A DNA stretch of 49,492 nt from positions 1-49,492 of the forward strand of contig JAPYTD010000031.1 in the NCBI GenBank assembly GCA_029936315.1. Reading direction: 5' to 3'. Both the position numbers and the translations under genes were made by a program. Source of the DNA: Planctomycetota bacterium (GTDB lineage Bacteria > Planctomycetota > UBA1135 > UBA2386). The notes below the pieces were generated by a model. That model made no database searches. It was not told where the DNA came from and was given only the letters and a program-made list of their open reading frames with translations. Positions 1-7,864 of the stretch are shown here, one piece after another (positions within the stretch are counted from its first letter, which is position 1; each line of letters opens with the position of its first letter).

Positions 1-2
1 CG

Positions 3-188
3 CCAGGCGTGAGCAGCAAGCCACCGAAGCTGGCGAGTGCCTACTTCCTGGGCTTCATGTTCTTCTTGCTCGCGATGCTGCTGTGGCTGCGCGGCATGGG
101 AAAGCTGTTGTTGCCCGCGGCGTTGCTTGCCTTGGTGGGCTACGGCGCGCACCGGATCATCAAGAAGATCCGCGAGCCGATCGACTAG
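3..188 (+). CDS. Small membrane protein (5' end may lie outside window)
   Basis: The frame is open from the left edge to a TAG. It encodes a short protein with two hydrophobic stretches (about residues 10-25 and 32-45, starting around AYFLGFMFFLLAML) followed by a basic tail ending KKIREPID. A GTG at position 9 could be the start, giving 59 residues, or the gene could continue to the left. No family is recognised. The alternating hydrophobic segments and positive loops suggest an inner-membrane protein with two helices. It converges on the minus-strand gene that ends at 199. Confidence 0.5.
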   Translation, partial: PGVSSKPPKLASAYFLGFMFFLLAMLLWLRGMGKLLLPAALLALVGYGAHRIIKKIREPID

Positions 189-198
189 GCGCTTAGCG

Positions 199-1386
199 CT
201 AGAGCGCGACCAGTCGTTCGAGCTTGTCGTGGCCGGCGTTGCCGATGCTCTTGATGAGCAGTTTGCGGTCATTCTCTTCGATGACCAGAGCCCCCGTGCC
301 GAACGGATCGGCGAGCGGTTCGCTCGCGACCCCGCGATGCATGTCGAGCGCCATGCGGAGCATGCGCACGTGGCCAACCGTGTGACGGATCGATTGCTCG
401 GCCGAGATCAGGTGCGGGAACATGCAGTGAGCTGCAGTGTTGCTCGAGGCTTGCACCTCTTCGACGATCTGGTCGTACAACTCCTTTCTTGCGATCCAGT
501 TCTCACCGGGCACCTGCTCGAGACGTTCGAAGTTGCGTGCCGTCATCAGCACGGCGTCGGCCAGCATCCATCGCTGCGAGAACCCGTAGCGCCAGGTCCC
601 CATGCCGCACCAGTCCCCCTGGTCGGGCACCTTCTGTAGGTGCTCTGCCATGAACAACGTCTCGCGACTGGTCAGCATGCGCGTTGGCATGCGTTCATCC
701 AGTCGCGCGAGCCCTCGCGCAAACGATGCTGCCGTCTGCTCGTCGAGCTGTGCCAGCTCCTCGTCGGGCCACGGATCCATCGCGATCGCCAGTAATGCGA
801 TACCGATCATCTGGTTGATCACGTCACCACTGTGAAAGATGTCAGATGCCATCGTCATCGAGTCGAGCGTCAGCTGCATGCTGCCGGTCGCGTTCCCTTC
901 GTGGCGAAGGATGCGCGCCTCGAGCATTGCAGCATTGGTCACTGATCGGAAGGTGCGTAGGGTGAGGATCTCTTCGTCACCAACTCCCTTGGCGTAACGC
1001 AGCGCGCGAAGCGAGTGCGCACCCGAGTGCATCGCCGCGAGGCTCGGCTGCCATGCCGACCGCAGCTCGGCGGCGAGTGCCGCGACTTCGGCATCGCTCT
1101 TGCCAAACATCTTGAAGAATGCGCGCCGATCCCCGTCGACCGAATCGATCAGCGTGGCTGCGCGGCTGTAGTGTTCGAACGCGTAGTCGTCGGTAGCTTC
1201 GCCCCAAAGCGGAGTGCGCGCTTGTGGCTGTCTCTGCCACTGCTGGCGAACTTCTTCACCGAGGGCAACCATCGCTTGCCAGCTCTTGTCGGCCTGAATC
1301 TGCACGTAGGCCGCCGATGCCACCAAGACCGAGATGCTGGCGACGACCCCGAACAGGAGCTTGCGACGATGCTTAGGAGCTTTCAC
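199..1386 (-). CDS. Hypothetical membrane-anchored protein
   Basis: A 395-residue protein with a GTG start. The N-terminus has a basic stretch (MKAPKHRRK) and one hydrophobic helix (about residues 10-28) without a clear cleavage site, so it is probably a signal anchor with the rest outside the cytoplasm. The remainder is mostly alpha-helical and rich in Ala, Leu, Glu and Arg. I recognise no catalytic motif or named family. It is divergent from the TPR gene at 1435; the two starts are only about 48 bases apart, so they share a compact promoter region. The gene is confident, the function is unknown. Confidence 0.75.
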   Translation of the reverse strand: MKAPKHRRKLLFGVVASISVLVASAAYVQIQADKSWQAMVALGEEVRQQWQRQPQARTPLWGEATDDYAFEHYSRAATLIDSVDGDRRAFFKMFGKSDAEVAALAAELRSAWQPSLAAMHSGAHSLRALRYAKGVGDEEILTLRTFRSVTNAAMLEARILRHEGNATGSMQLTLDSMTMASDIFHSGDVINQMIGIALLAIAMDPWPDEELAQLDEQTAASFARGLARLDERMPTRMLTSRETLFMAEHLQKVPDQGDWCGMGTWRYGFSQRWMLADAVLMTARNFERLEQVPGENWIARKELYDQIVEEVQASSNTAAHCMFPHLISAEQSIRHTVGHVRMLRMALDMHRGVASEPLADPFGTGALVIEENDRKLLIKSIGNAGHDKLERLVAL

Positions 1387-1434
1387 ACCGTTGCTATCGG
1401 ACGGCTCCGACGAGTCCTTGCTAGAATGTCACGC

Positions 1435-2565
1435 ATGAAGTCTCTGCTTGCGATCGCAATGTTCGGACTCGCGATGACACCGTGTATTTGGGACAGCGAC
1501 ACGCTCGACACCGAGCTGCGCGGCCTGCCCGACGCGTTCGATCTGATCGTTGGCCGCTGGCATCGCCACAGTGACGCTTACTACGAGCAGCGCATCACGA
1601 AGATCGGGGGCAAGGAGTCGCTCAGTCTTGACGAGTTCGATGACCTGGCGGTTGCTTACGAGCGCTTGCAGCTGCGCGATAAGGCGATCGAAGTCATGGC
1701 TCGAAAGGCTGGCGCGCTCGCCAAGACTCCGGACAAAGAACACCAGTATCGCTACCACGCCAACCTAGGCACGTTCTACGCGCACTCTGGCAAGTTCGAT
1801 GAGGCGCTGATCGAGTTGCGCACGGCGATCAAGATCAATCCGGCGGCGCACTTCGGCCGCGAGGTGTATCAGATCGAGTTGATCGAATACGTCGCCGCTG
1901 CCAAGAAGGATCCAGCGATCTGGAAGCGGCGGAGCTTCCTGCGCCATGCTGGCTACGGACTGTCGTTGTACATAGGCGCGGAGGGCTTGCAGGCTGCGGA
2001 CTTGGGCCCCGAGGACAGGAACGAAGACTGGGGAGGCAAACGCAAGGTGGATTGGGATGCCGCCACCAAGGCTGTCGGCGGCATGCTGCGCTTCGGTGGG
2101 CTCGAAGGCGCAGAGCTCTATCGCTCTCTCGGCGAGCTGTACTTGGCCAAACAACACCTCAACCTCGCATGGTGGGCGTTTGGTCACGCCGCTGAGCGCG
2201 GCCACCCAGCCACAGAGACCATGCGCGCCGTGCAGCGCAGCATCGAGAAGCACTGGGATGAAGCGCGTTCACACAAGAACACTGGTCACGTCAATCCGAC
2301 CCAGGCCGACTACACGAAGAAGCGTGCCGAAGCAGACGCATGGCTGGCGGCGTTCCAGCATGCAGAGATGGCGGCAATCGAACGTGGCGAAGACGTTCGG
2401 TCGGATGCCGTGCTGAAGGCCTTGCTCGATTACGCCAATGGCGTCGCTCCCGTTGAGCCGCCGGCGTCGAGCGAACCCATTTCCTGGAGCATGGTGACGT
2501 TCTTCAGTGCGATCGGTCTGTTCGTGATCTTGCTCGCGTTCCGCGTTCGCATGGGCCGCAACTAG
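1435..2565 (+). CDS. TPR-containing protein with C-terminal membrane helix
   Basis: The reading frame is open from further upstream, but that stretch overlaps the divergent gene. The sensible starts are ATG 1435 (MKSLLAIAMFGLAM, signal-peptide-like) or ATG 1426. From 1435 the protein has 376 residues. The middle carries tetratricopeptide-like helices, for example the stretch around ANLGTFYAHSGKFDEALIEL and the following PAAHFG turn. A single membrane helix sits near the C-terminus (about VTFFSAIGLFVILLAF) followed by basic residues. TPR domains usually bind other proteins; the partner is unknown. A TAGAAT hexamer ends 7 bases before ATG 1435, which would suit a leaderless transcript. The stop overlaps the GTG of the next gene by one base, so the two are probably co-translated. 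Confidence 0.75.
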   Translation: MKSLLAIAMFGLAMTPCIWDSDTLDTELRGLPDAFDLIVGRWHRHSDAYYEQRITKIGGKESLSLDEFDDLAVAYERLQLRDKAIEVMARKAGALAKTPDKEHQYRYHANLGTFYAHSGKFDEALIELRTAIKINPAAHFGREVYQIELIEYVAAAKKDPAIWKRRSFLRHAGYGLSLYIGAEGLQAADLGPEDRNEDWGGKRKVDWDAATKAVGGMLRFGGLEGAELYRSLGELYLAKQHLNLAWWAFGHAAERGHPATETMRAVQRSIEKHWDEARSHKNTGHVNPTQADYTKKRAEADAWLAAFQHAEMAAIERGEDVRSDAVLKALLDYANGVAPVEPPASSEPISWSMVTFFSAIGLFVILLAFRVRMGRN

Positions 2566-3023
2566 TGACGAGCAATCGCTACCCACGCGACATCCCACCA
2601 CTGTGGTTACTCGCGTCGATCGCCGCGATGATTACGCTGCACTTCACGTTGCCACTCGCAACATGGATCACGGATCCATGGCGCAGCATTGGCTTTGGTG
2701 TCGTTGTGCTAGGCGTGTTGCTCGTCCTGCAAAGCGCGCGGCGGTTCAAGCGAGCCGGCACCGGTGTGCGCCCATTTTCCGAGGCGACGACCGTCGTTGC
2801 AGAGGGGGCGTTTCGATGGACGCGCAACCCGATGTATCTCGGCATGGTTGTTGTCACGCTGGGTGTGGCAACATGCCTCGGGAGCGTTTCCCCGATCTTG
2901 CTGCCGGGGACCCTGTTTCTTGTACTCGACCGGCGCTTCGTCCGCCGCGAGGAGCAGTTCCTACGGGACTCTCTCGGAACGGCTTACGACGATTACTCCA
3001 CGCGCGTCAGGCGTTGGATCTGA
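2565..3023 (+). CDS. Isoprenylcysteine carboxyl methyltransferase-like membrane protein
   Basis: A 152-residue polytopic protein with a GTG start overlapping the previous stop (TAGTG). It has three to four hydrophobic segments and the hallmark of the ICMT/PEMT-type methyltransferases in its second half: a G-x-F-R-x-T-R-N-P-M-Y-L-G-M motif (about residues 90-103), then a hydrophobic helix and an acidic/basic EEQFLRDSLG..YDDY region near the end. In this family the RNPMY region and the C-terminal EE..L...G..Y segment bind S-adenosylmethionine. The bacterial substrates are mostly unknown; lipids or isoprenoid-type molecules are likely. Family assignment is firm, substrate is not. Confidence 0.85.
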   Translation: MTSNRYPRDIPPLWLLASIAAMITLHFTLPLATWITDPWRSIGFGVVVLGVLLVLQSARRFKRAGTGVRPFSEATTVVAEGAFRWTRNPMYLGMVVVTLGVATCLGSVSPILLPGTLFLVLDRRFVRREEQFLRDSLGTAYDDYSTRVRRWI

Positions 3024-3122
3024 CTCCATCACCTGCAAATTACCTCCTGACACATCCGCGGTTCCTGGATCCAATGACCGTTCGCCTTCCCCTGGCGACG
3101 CTTTGTTCCGGAGAACCCTCAC

Positions 3123-4289
3123 ATGTTGAAGCTAGCGTCCCTCTCTTCACTTCTTGCGGTCAGCTTGGTCTTTGCAGGCTCAGCGACGGCACAGTTACGA
3201 CGGCTGCCAGGCATCCCGCTGATGTCGCCCGTCAATCATCCCGCCCTTGTCGGCCAGACGCTGATCGGCAACGAGACCACGAAGTCGCGCCCGCGCGGCG
3301 TCAAGGTCAAGGCCGCACCAAAGAAGGTAGTCAAACCTGATCCGTCGACCAGCGGCGTCAAGCTCAAGGGCAAGGCCCTCAAGAACGCGGTCAAGAAGGT
3401 CAAGGCGTTGCCGTGGAGCAAGAAGCTCTCAATCGCCAAGTCCAGGGCCAAGAAGAGCGGCAAGCCCATCCTCCTGCTACAGACGCTCGGCGACATCGAC
3501 GGTTTTGCTTGAAGCGCGTTGCAAAGTCTGCGGGGCGTGACCCTGCCGAACGACGACGTTATCAACTACCTCGACAGCCGCTTCATCCTGTTTCATCGCA
3601 ACATTGAGAATGACAAGCACGTTGGCATGTCGCAGGGCTACAAGCCGACGCAGTCCGCTGTTGGCACGACCAACGGAGCGGGCCCGCGCAACGTGCAGTT
3701 CCTTATCCTTGCGTGCGATGAAACGGTGTTGCATGCGCTGCCCGGTTTCTGGCACGCCGAGGACCTGATCCCCGAGCTGCAACTCGCGTTCGAGATCAAC
3801 CGTCTCTACCTCGATCAATCGAAGGACGCGGCGCAGAAGGACAAGATGTTTGCGATGCTGCACAAGTCGCACATGCGTCGCCACGGTGCAGCCGCCGAAC
3901 GTCGTGGCCACTGGCAGGGCTTTGACCGTCGGGCGGAGATGAGCCGCGTGCAGCTCGAAGAGCGCGACACCTTCCGGAAGACCGTCAGCGGTGAGCTTGA
4001 ATTGAAGTCGGTCCCCGAAGTCATCCACGACCGCATGCTGCAGCGCCGCTTCAAGAAGCTCGATGAGTTCGACCTCGAGAACTTCGTCGACTACGGCCGC
4101 GCCTACTACGACAACAACCGCGGCGAGACGGGCAAGGATTTCCGCAAGGCCAAGAAGGCCAACCGCAAACGCGAAGACCAGATGCAGAAGGAGCGCGCAG
4201 ATGCCGCGATCGAAGCTGCACGAGCTGCCGCGAAGAAGAAGATTGCGGACCGCAAAGCGAAGCGGAAGGCCCGGCGGGGGACGCGCTAA
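3123..4289 (+). CDS. Secreted thioredoxin-fold protein, candidate selenoprotein (in-frame TGA at 3510-3512)
   Basis: Two consecutive open stretches (3123-3512 and the frame after it to 4289) lie in the same frame, separated only by one TGA. Together they make 388 residues with Sec at about position 130. Order: signal peptide (LLAVSLVFAGSATAQ), a Lys/Pro/Ala-rich linker, then a thioredoxin-like domain that starts before the TGA (AKKSGKPILLLQTLGDIDGFA) and continues after it (SALQSLRGVTLPNDDVINYL, then FILFHRN, NVQFLILACDETVLHALPGF). The beta-strand with VLHALPGF matches the second half of the fold. The C-terminus is very basic (KAKKANRKRED...). The TGA sits at the N-end of helix 1, where thioredoxins keep their redox Cys. 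A hairpin follows directly (see 3514-3538). Alternatives are a disrupted pseudogene or a sequencing error. Role inferred: periplasmic redox protein. Confidence 0.7.
3514..3538 (+). promoter_or_regulatory. SECIS-like hairpin directly after the in-frame TGA
   Basis: Bases 3514-3517 pair with 3535-3538, a G-G mismatch lies at 3518/3534, and 3519-3523 pair with 3529-3533, closing a five-base loop AAGUC. That is nine pairs including G-U wobbles. The apical part GUUGCA-AAGUC-UGC closely resembles the apical hairpin of the E. coli fdhF selenocysteine insertion element (GUUGCAGGUCUGC, from memory). The loop starts 12 bases after the TGA, slightly closer than in fdhF, and I see no bulged U. Bacterial SelB recognises such a hairpin within the coding sequence. 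Confidence 0.5.
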
Positions 4290-4307
4290 GGCGCGTTGAG
4301 CGTTCGG

Positions 4308-4335
4308 CCCGCTGCGCTGCATGGGGTGCAGCGGG
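4308..4335 (+). terminator. Hairpin after the candidate selenoprotein gene
   Basis: CCCGCTGC (4308-4315) is the exact reverse complement of GCAGCGGG (4328-4335), 19 bases after the stop codon. There is no strong T run, so it is only a terminator-like structure. Two further short hairpins follow before 4420 (GCCGG..CCGGC and ATGCTC-TTAC-GAGCAT). The convergent minus-strand fragment ends at 4472, so a transcription stop here makes sense. Confidence 0.45.
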
Positions 4336-4471
4336 TCGGAGGTTTGCGAAGCCATCGGCCGGCTTTCACCGGCATCGCTGAGCGGCCTGCTTTCGATCTA
4401 ATGCTCTTACGAGCATAGACGTACGACGGTATGGCGCTACGGCACAAGCGATCCCGATGCACTCGCCGGGT

Positions 4472-4885
4472 TCAGTTGACCGTGACCCAGATGTCACCCA
4501 GTACGTCGACGGTATTGACTGCGAGTGCCCACGAGCCGTCGACTACGGCATGCGCTGCGACGCCGGCTTTTGGCCCCCGAGTCCCAAGGTAACCATCGCG
4601 GCCCTGACTGGTCGCGAGCACATGGCCTTGCGAGTCGATGACGAAGACGCGACGGCTGCCCTCTCTCGGATGTAGCGGCCACGCGTAACAGATCCAGTCA
4701 CGATCGGGCCGATCGACTTTGATCCGGATGGCAAGTGTGCGCCATTCGATGCTGCGAAGAACCTCGCGAACAAGGTCATCACAAGTCGCCTCTAGCAGCG
4801 CGGCGTCCGACGGACGCCGCGCGCGAGGCCAGCGAGGCTTCGGCCTAGATGTCGATTGTCGCGCGGCCGGCGTCCGAGACAACAA
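4472..4885 (-). CDS. Hypothetical protein, probably a C-terminal fragment
   Basis: The open frame encodes 137 residues, but the first part (Arg/Pro-rich, about residues 1-25) overlaps the end of the upstream gene and its hairpin and does not look like protein. The rest, from about DAALLEATCDDLVREVL onward, has a convincing composition, with strands around RDWICYAWPLHP and RRVFVIDSQGHVLAT and a C-terminus GDIWVTVN. I recognise no family. There is no good start codon with a ribosome site inside the plausible part. The simplest reading is the 3' end of a gene whose 5' end has been lost; a short intact gene with an unusual start is the alternative. Confidence 0.4.
   Translation of the reverse strand: MLSRTPAARQSTSRPKPRWPRARRPSDAALLEATCDDLVREVLRSIEWRTLAIRIKVDRPDRDWICYAWPLHPREGSRRVFVIDSQGHVLATSQGRDGYLGTRGPKAGVAAHAVVDGSWALAVNTVDVLGDIWVTVN
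4800..4820 (-). terminator. Perfect 10-bp inverted repeat after the LVIVD gene
   Basis: GCGGCGTCCG (4800-4809) and CGGACGCCGC (4811-4820) form a perfect inverted repeat with a one-base centre, 25 bases past the TAG of the minus-strand gene ending at 4845. A second repeat, AGGCC (4826-4830) with GGCCT (4842-4846), overlaps the stop. No U tail follows, so termination is inferred only from position and stem strength. Confidence 0.45.
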
Positions 4886-6728
4886 TGCCGAGCGGGTTGG
4901 CCGGGTCGAGCACAGCCCACTGGTGGTACAGGCTCAGGCCGATGTTGGCGGGCGTTGGCGGAACGTTGAACGGTGCGCTCGCGGTGCCGCCACCGCTCGT
5001 GACGAATAGCTGCAGGACCGCAGGTGCGGCGTAGATGTCGCAGCCAGGTGCCCCCACCAACGGGATCGGCAACGGCGATCCGCTCCACGTTGTGTCCGAC
5101 AGACCCGAGACCATGATCGCGAATGCGGCCGGGATCGTGTTGTTGAGCGTCACGTTGTAGGTCGAGTTGAGGATCGGCGAGCCAGTGTGGCCAAGCGATG
5201 GCGTCACCGCGCCGCCACCTGAGCACTGCACGCGCCACGACGGCCGGTCCACCAGGCCCGACTGGTTCCAGTTGCCCGTGCCCGCGTTGCGGTAGTGGCC
5301 AATGCCGTTGGCGCCCGAGACGAGGTTGGAGATCACGCCGTCGGGCGAGTTCTCGTAGCCGACGTAGAACGTGCCGTTGACCGCGACTGGTGCCGCAAAC
5401 GTAGCCGTGTAGAAACCAGGCGTCGTGCCGACCGTGATCGTCGTTGTGGCGAGTGGCGTCGAGGCGGGGCCGTTGCCGGCGTCGAGGTAGATGTGTGCCG
5501 GTCGCACAATCGTGCCGTTGTTCGATTCGGTGTAGATGTCGAAGGAGCTGACTTGCAGGCTGGCGGCGTTTGCGACTCGGAACGTGTATTCGTACTGGTT
5601 CGTGCTGTTATCCAGCGTGCCGCCGTTGGGGTTGAGTTCCGGGCACGGCAGGGTGGCGGAGCCAGGGCAGCCTTGGCCGTAATTGGTGAACGATGCGCCG
5701 CTCGGGCGCACGATGTAGAGGCCAGTCACGCGATCCGACACGAGGATGTTGCCGGACGGCAAGAACGGGTAGCAACCCCAGCAGCCGTTGTAGCCGCCGG
5801 TTGCGCCGGGCCAGGTGTCGTACGAAGCGACCTCGACGGGGTTGCTTGGATCACTGATGTCGATGCAGCGATAACCTTCGGTGTAAAAGCTGACGTGGAC
5901 CTTGTCGCCGAGGATGAAGGCGTTGTGGGGGATCGCGCCCGAGTTGGGTGTGAACTGGCCGAGTGGAATCGGGTTCGACTTGTCCGTGATGTCGAACAAC
6001 TTGATGACTCCGCCGGTGACCTCATCCGTCGTCACGCAAAGCGTGCCCGCGGCGTTTGGCCACGCGTTGTGCGTGAAGTTACCTGGTGTCGGGGAATTGC
6101 TGAGCGTCGTCGGCGGGAACGTGCTGACATCCCAGATGCGCAGGTCGCCGTTGTAGATCATCGAGCCGTAGCCGTAGCCGTTCTCGACGCACATGTCGTG
6201 GAAGTAGTTGCTGTTGCCACCACCGCCAGCAAGTCCAATGTAGGTTGGGTTGGTCGGGTTGCTGTTCAGGTCCCACACCGGTGTGCCGGAACTACTGCCC
6301 GGGAGATACAGGCGGCCCGCTCCCTCATCGATGCAGATGTTGTGCGAGCTGTTCGAGTTGCCGGTTCCTGCCGTGCCAACAAGAACGGGACTGTTTGGGT
6401 TGGCCAGATTGATGATCTGGAAGCCCGCGGTCGCTTCGGTGACCACGTAGGCGTATGTGCCGAAGGTGCGGATATCTCGCCATGTCGACGACCCGAACGG
6501 GAAGAAGCCGCGTTCGATCGGGTTGGCCGGGTTGGTCACGTCGACCACGACCGTTCCCGTCGACGCGCAAAGCAGCGCATACTCATTGCCGTTGGGTGCG
6601 GTGTAGCCCCAGATGTCATTGAATGGGCCGTGATTGCTGAATGTGCCGAGCAAGGCACAGTTGACACCTTGGGCGGAGAGGGACCCGGCTAGGGCGGTGG
6701 CCAGCAGGATCGATTTGGAGATATGCAT
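4845..6728 (-). CDS. Secreted choice-of-anchor-B / LVIVD-repeat protein
   Basis: A 627-residue protein with a signal peptide (ILLATALAGSLSAQ). Residues about 25-345 hold repeated beta-propeller-like units with the pattern 'V-V-D-V-T-N-P-x-N-P' (VVVDVTNPANPIE, FQIINLANPNSPVLV, LFDITDKSNPIPLG, CIDISDPSNPVEV) and conserved His-containing stretches (SSHNICID, HNAW, PHNAF). This is the choice-of-anchor-B arrangement of LVIVD repeats. A middle segment follows a NYGQGCPGS motif and looks like a beta-sandwich. The last roughly 110 residues form the C-terminal domain shared with other secreted proteins here (SGSPLPIPLVGAPGCDIY). No enzyme motif is seen; an extracellular or surface role is inferred. 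A strong hairpin follows the stop. Confidence 0.85.
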   Translation of the reverse strand: MHISKSILLATALAGSLSAQGVNCALLGTFSNHGPFNDIWGYTAPNGNEYALLCASTGTVVVDVTNPANPIERGFFPFGSSTWRDIRTFGTYAYVVTEATAGFQIINLANPNSPVLVGTAGTGNSNSSHNICIDEGAGRLYLPGSSSGTPVWDLNSNPTNPTYIGLAGGGGNSNYFHDMCVENGYGYGSMIYNGDLRIWDVSTFPPTTLSNSPTPGNFTHNAWPNAAGTLCVTTDEVTGGVIKLFDITDKSNPIPLGQFTPNSGAIPHNAFILGDKVHVSFYTEGYRCIDISDPSNPVEVASYDTWPGATGGYNGCWGCYPFLPSGNILVSDRVTGLYIVRPSGASFTNYGQGCPGSATLPCPELNPNGGTLDNSTNQYEYTFRVANAASLQVSSFDIYTESNNGTIVRPAHIYLDAGNGPASTPLATTTITVGTTPGFYTATFAAPVAVNGTFYVGYENSPDGVISNLVSGANGIGHYRNAGTGNWNQSGLVDRPSWRVQCSGGGAVTPSLGHTGSPILNSTYNVTLNNTIPAAFAIMVSGLSDTTWSGSPLPIPLVGAPGCDIYAAPAVLQLFVTSGGGTASAPFNVPPTPANIGLSLYHQWAVLDPANPLGIVVSDAGRATIDI

Positions 6729-6879
6729 GAGAGAGTCCGCGTGGATGCGGTGGTTCGATGGGGTGGGCGACCCACAACTCTAGGCGAGAGAGGGCAATCC
6801 TCCAACGTGCCACCTGCCACCGTATCGGTGGGCCGTATCAGGTGAGCCTCGATCCTGACTGTGAAGCAAGCCGCACGTG

Positions 6880-7440
6880 CTACGCCGCGGCGGGCCAGAG
6901 CCAGACAAACGTGCCGGCCGTGATCAACGCGTAGATCACCCCGTCGATCATGAACTTGATCATGATGCCGGTGTCGACGCCCTTCCAAGTCCACTCGTGC
7001 ACGGTCGAGAACACGTAGCCCAAGAACGCAACGGCGCCGGTGAATTGGAAGACGGTCTTGCTGGCCGCGCCTGGGCCGTTGCCGATGCACGTCAGGTAGG
7101 CGCAGAAGGTGCCGACGACCAGCGTGAACACGAACCACTTGAGCAGCACCGGGCCCATGTTCCACATGCCGTCGGGGCGCACGATCATGACGCCGACGGG
7201 GCCGACCTTGAGCTTCTCAAGCATCTCGGGCGACTGCATGTCCTTCATCGATTTCGCGTTCGGGAACATGTATTGGCCAGGCGGCGTGCCGCGCACAGCG
7301 TCGCGGATCTTGTCTTCGTCCGGCAGCTTCTTGAAGTCGCTACGATGGAAGGGCAACACCATGTGGATGATGCTGCTGACGACGAATACGAACACTGACG
7401 ACAGCAGGATCGGCAGCCAAAGGTCTGCGAGCGAGGTCAT
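6880..7440 (-). CDS. Hypothetical membrane protein
   Basis: About 186 residues from ATG 7440 (MTSLADLWLPILLSSVFVF); in-frame ATGs at 7452 and 7449 would add up to four residues. It has an N-terminal helix, a polar region (VLPFHRSDFKKLPDEDKI) and three helices in the C-terminal half (around LLKWFVFTLVVGTFCAYL, FQFTGAVAFLGYVFS and IYALITAGTFVWLW). There is no recognised catalytic motif. It follows the two gene remnants at 7541-7850 on the same strand and is followed by the LVIVD gene. It is a good gene by composition; the function is unknown. Confidence 0.7.
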   Translation of the reverse strand: MTSLADLWLPILLSSVFVFVVSSIIHMVLPFHRSDFKKLPDEDKIRDAVRGTPPGQYMFPNAKSMKDMQSPEMLEKLKVGPVGVMIVRPDGMWNMGPVLLKWFVFTLVVGTFCAYLTCIGNGPGAASKTVFQFTGAVAFLGYVFSTVHEWTWKGVDTGIMIKFMIDGVIYALITAGTFVWLWPAAA

Positions 7441-7540
7441 GGTGACCATCATGCCGCGGTGCCGTTCTGAGAGTTAAGGCAAGTCCTGGGTCGGTCGCTA
7501 TTCGTGCATCTCCGTGGCCGATGCGCGGCCGAGGGTGGAT

Positions 7541-7684
7541 GGTGCCGAGCATCCAGGCGAACAGGACGCGCTCGGGAGTGTGAAGGTCGGCGAGGGCGAA
7601 GCCAGATGTCGTGAAGACACCAACCCCGATCATGTTCGCGACGACTAGGCAGACGGCGCTGGGCAGGCCGATGCCACGTTTCAT
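7541..7684 (-). pseudogene. N-terminal remnant of an APC-family amino-acid permease
   Basis: From ATG 7684 the first 48 or so residues (GLPSAVCLVVANMIGVGVFT, then TSGFALADL and RVLFAWMLG) match the first helix of amino-acid/polyamine/organocation permeases, including the helix-breaking 'N-M-I-G-x-G-x-F-x-T' motif that forms part of the substrate site. After about 7541 the frame turns into His/Arg-rich sequence without membrane helices and runs on to 7340 antisense-like inside the next gene. A full permease has 400-500 residues, so only the start remains. It cannot be functional as a transporter. Confidence 0.6.
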
Positions 7685-7712
7685 TTGGCGGAGGTTGATC
7701 CGGTCAGCGCCT

Positions 7713-7850
7713 TCATGCGCCAGGTGTCTCCTGGATGACTCCCGCGTCCATGAGGTTGGGCACGATCTTCTTGAGGTTGTTGTCGTCGGCCAAGAAGTCG
7801 AACACGACCGCGCGTGGCGCTTCGATCTCGATTTGGTAGGAGCTCTTCAC
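7713..7850 (-). pseudogene. N-terminal remnant of an SRPBCC (polyketide cyclase/START-like) protein
   Basis: A GTG at 7850, just after the stop of the VCBS gene, opens a 45-residue frame with the start of an SRPBCC domain: YQIEIEAPRAVVFDFLADD followed by NNLKKIVPNL. That is strand 1, then the 'AP..VVF.FL.D..N...' helix typical of this superfamily. It stops at TGA 7713-7715 after ETPGA, whereas family members have about 140-150 residues. Nothing downstream continues the fold in another frame. It is therefore a truncated gene lying directly against the permease remnant. Confidence 0.55.
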
Positions 7851-7864
7851 GGAGGGGATGCGTG

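Noticed and set aside
3519-4289. Independent gene starting at TTG 3519 after the TGA
   Set aside because: There is no ribosome-binding site, and the frame would begin inside helix 1 of a thioredoxin fold whose first strand lies before the TGA. The continuous protein with a recoded TGA explains the sequence better.
3477-4355. Minus-strand frame of 292 residues opposite the candidate selenoprotein
   Set aside because: Composition is that of a shadow frame (Leu, Val, Arg and Ala runs without domain features), and the plus-strand frame has a signal peptide and thioredoxin strands.
5295-6692. Long plus-strand frame of 465 residues
   Set aside because: It lies fully antisense to the LVIVD-repeat gene, is rich in Arg, Val and Asp as expected for a shadow frame in GC-rich DNA, and has no recognisable domain.
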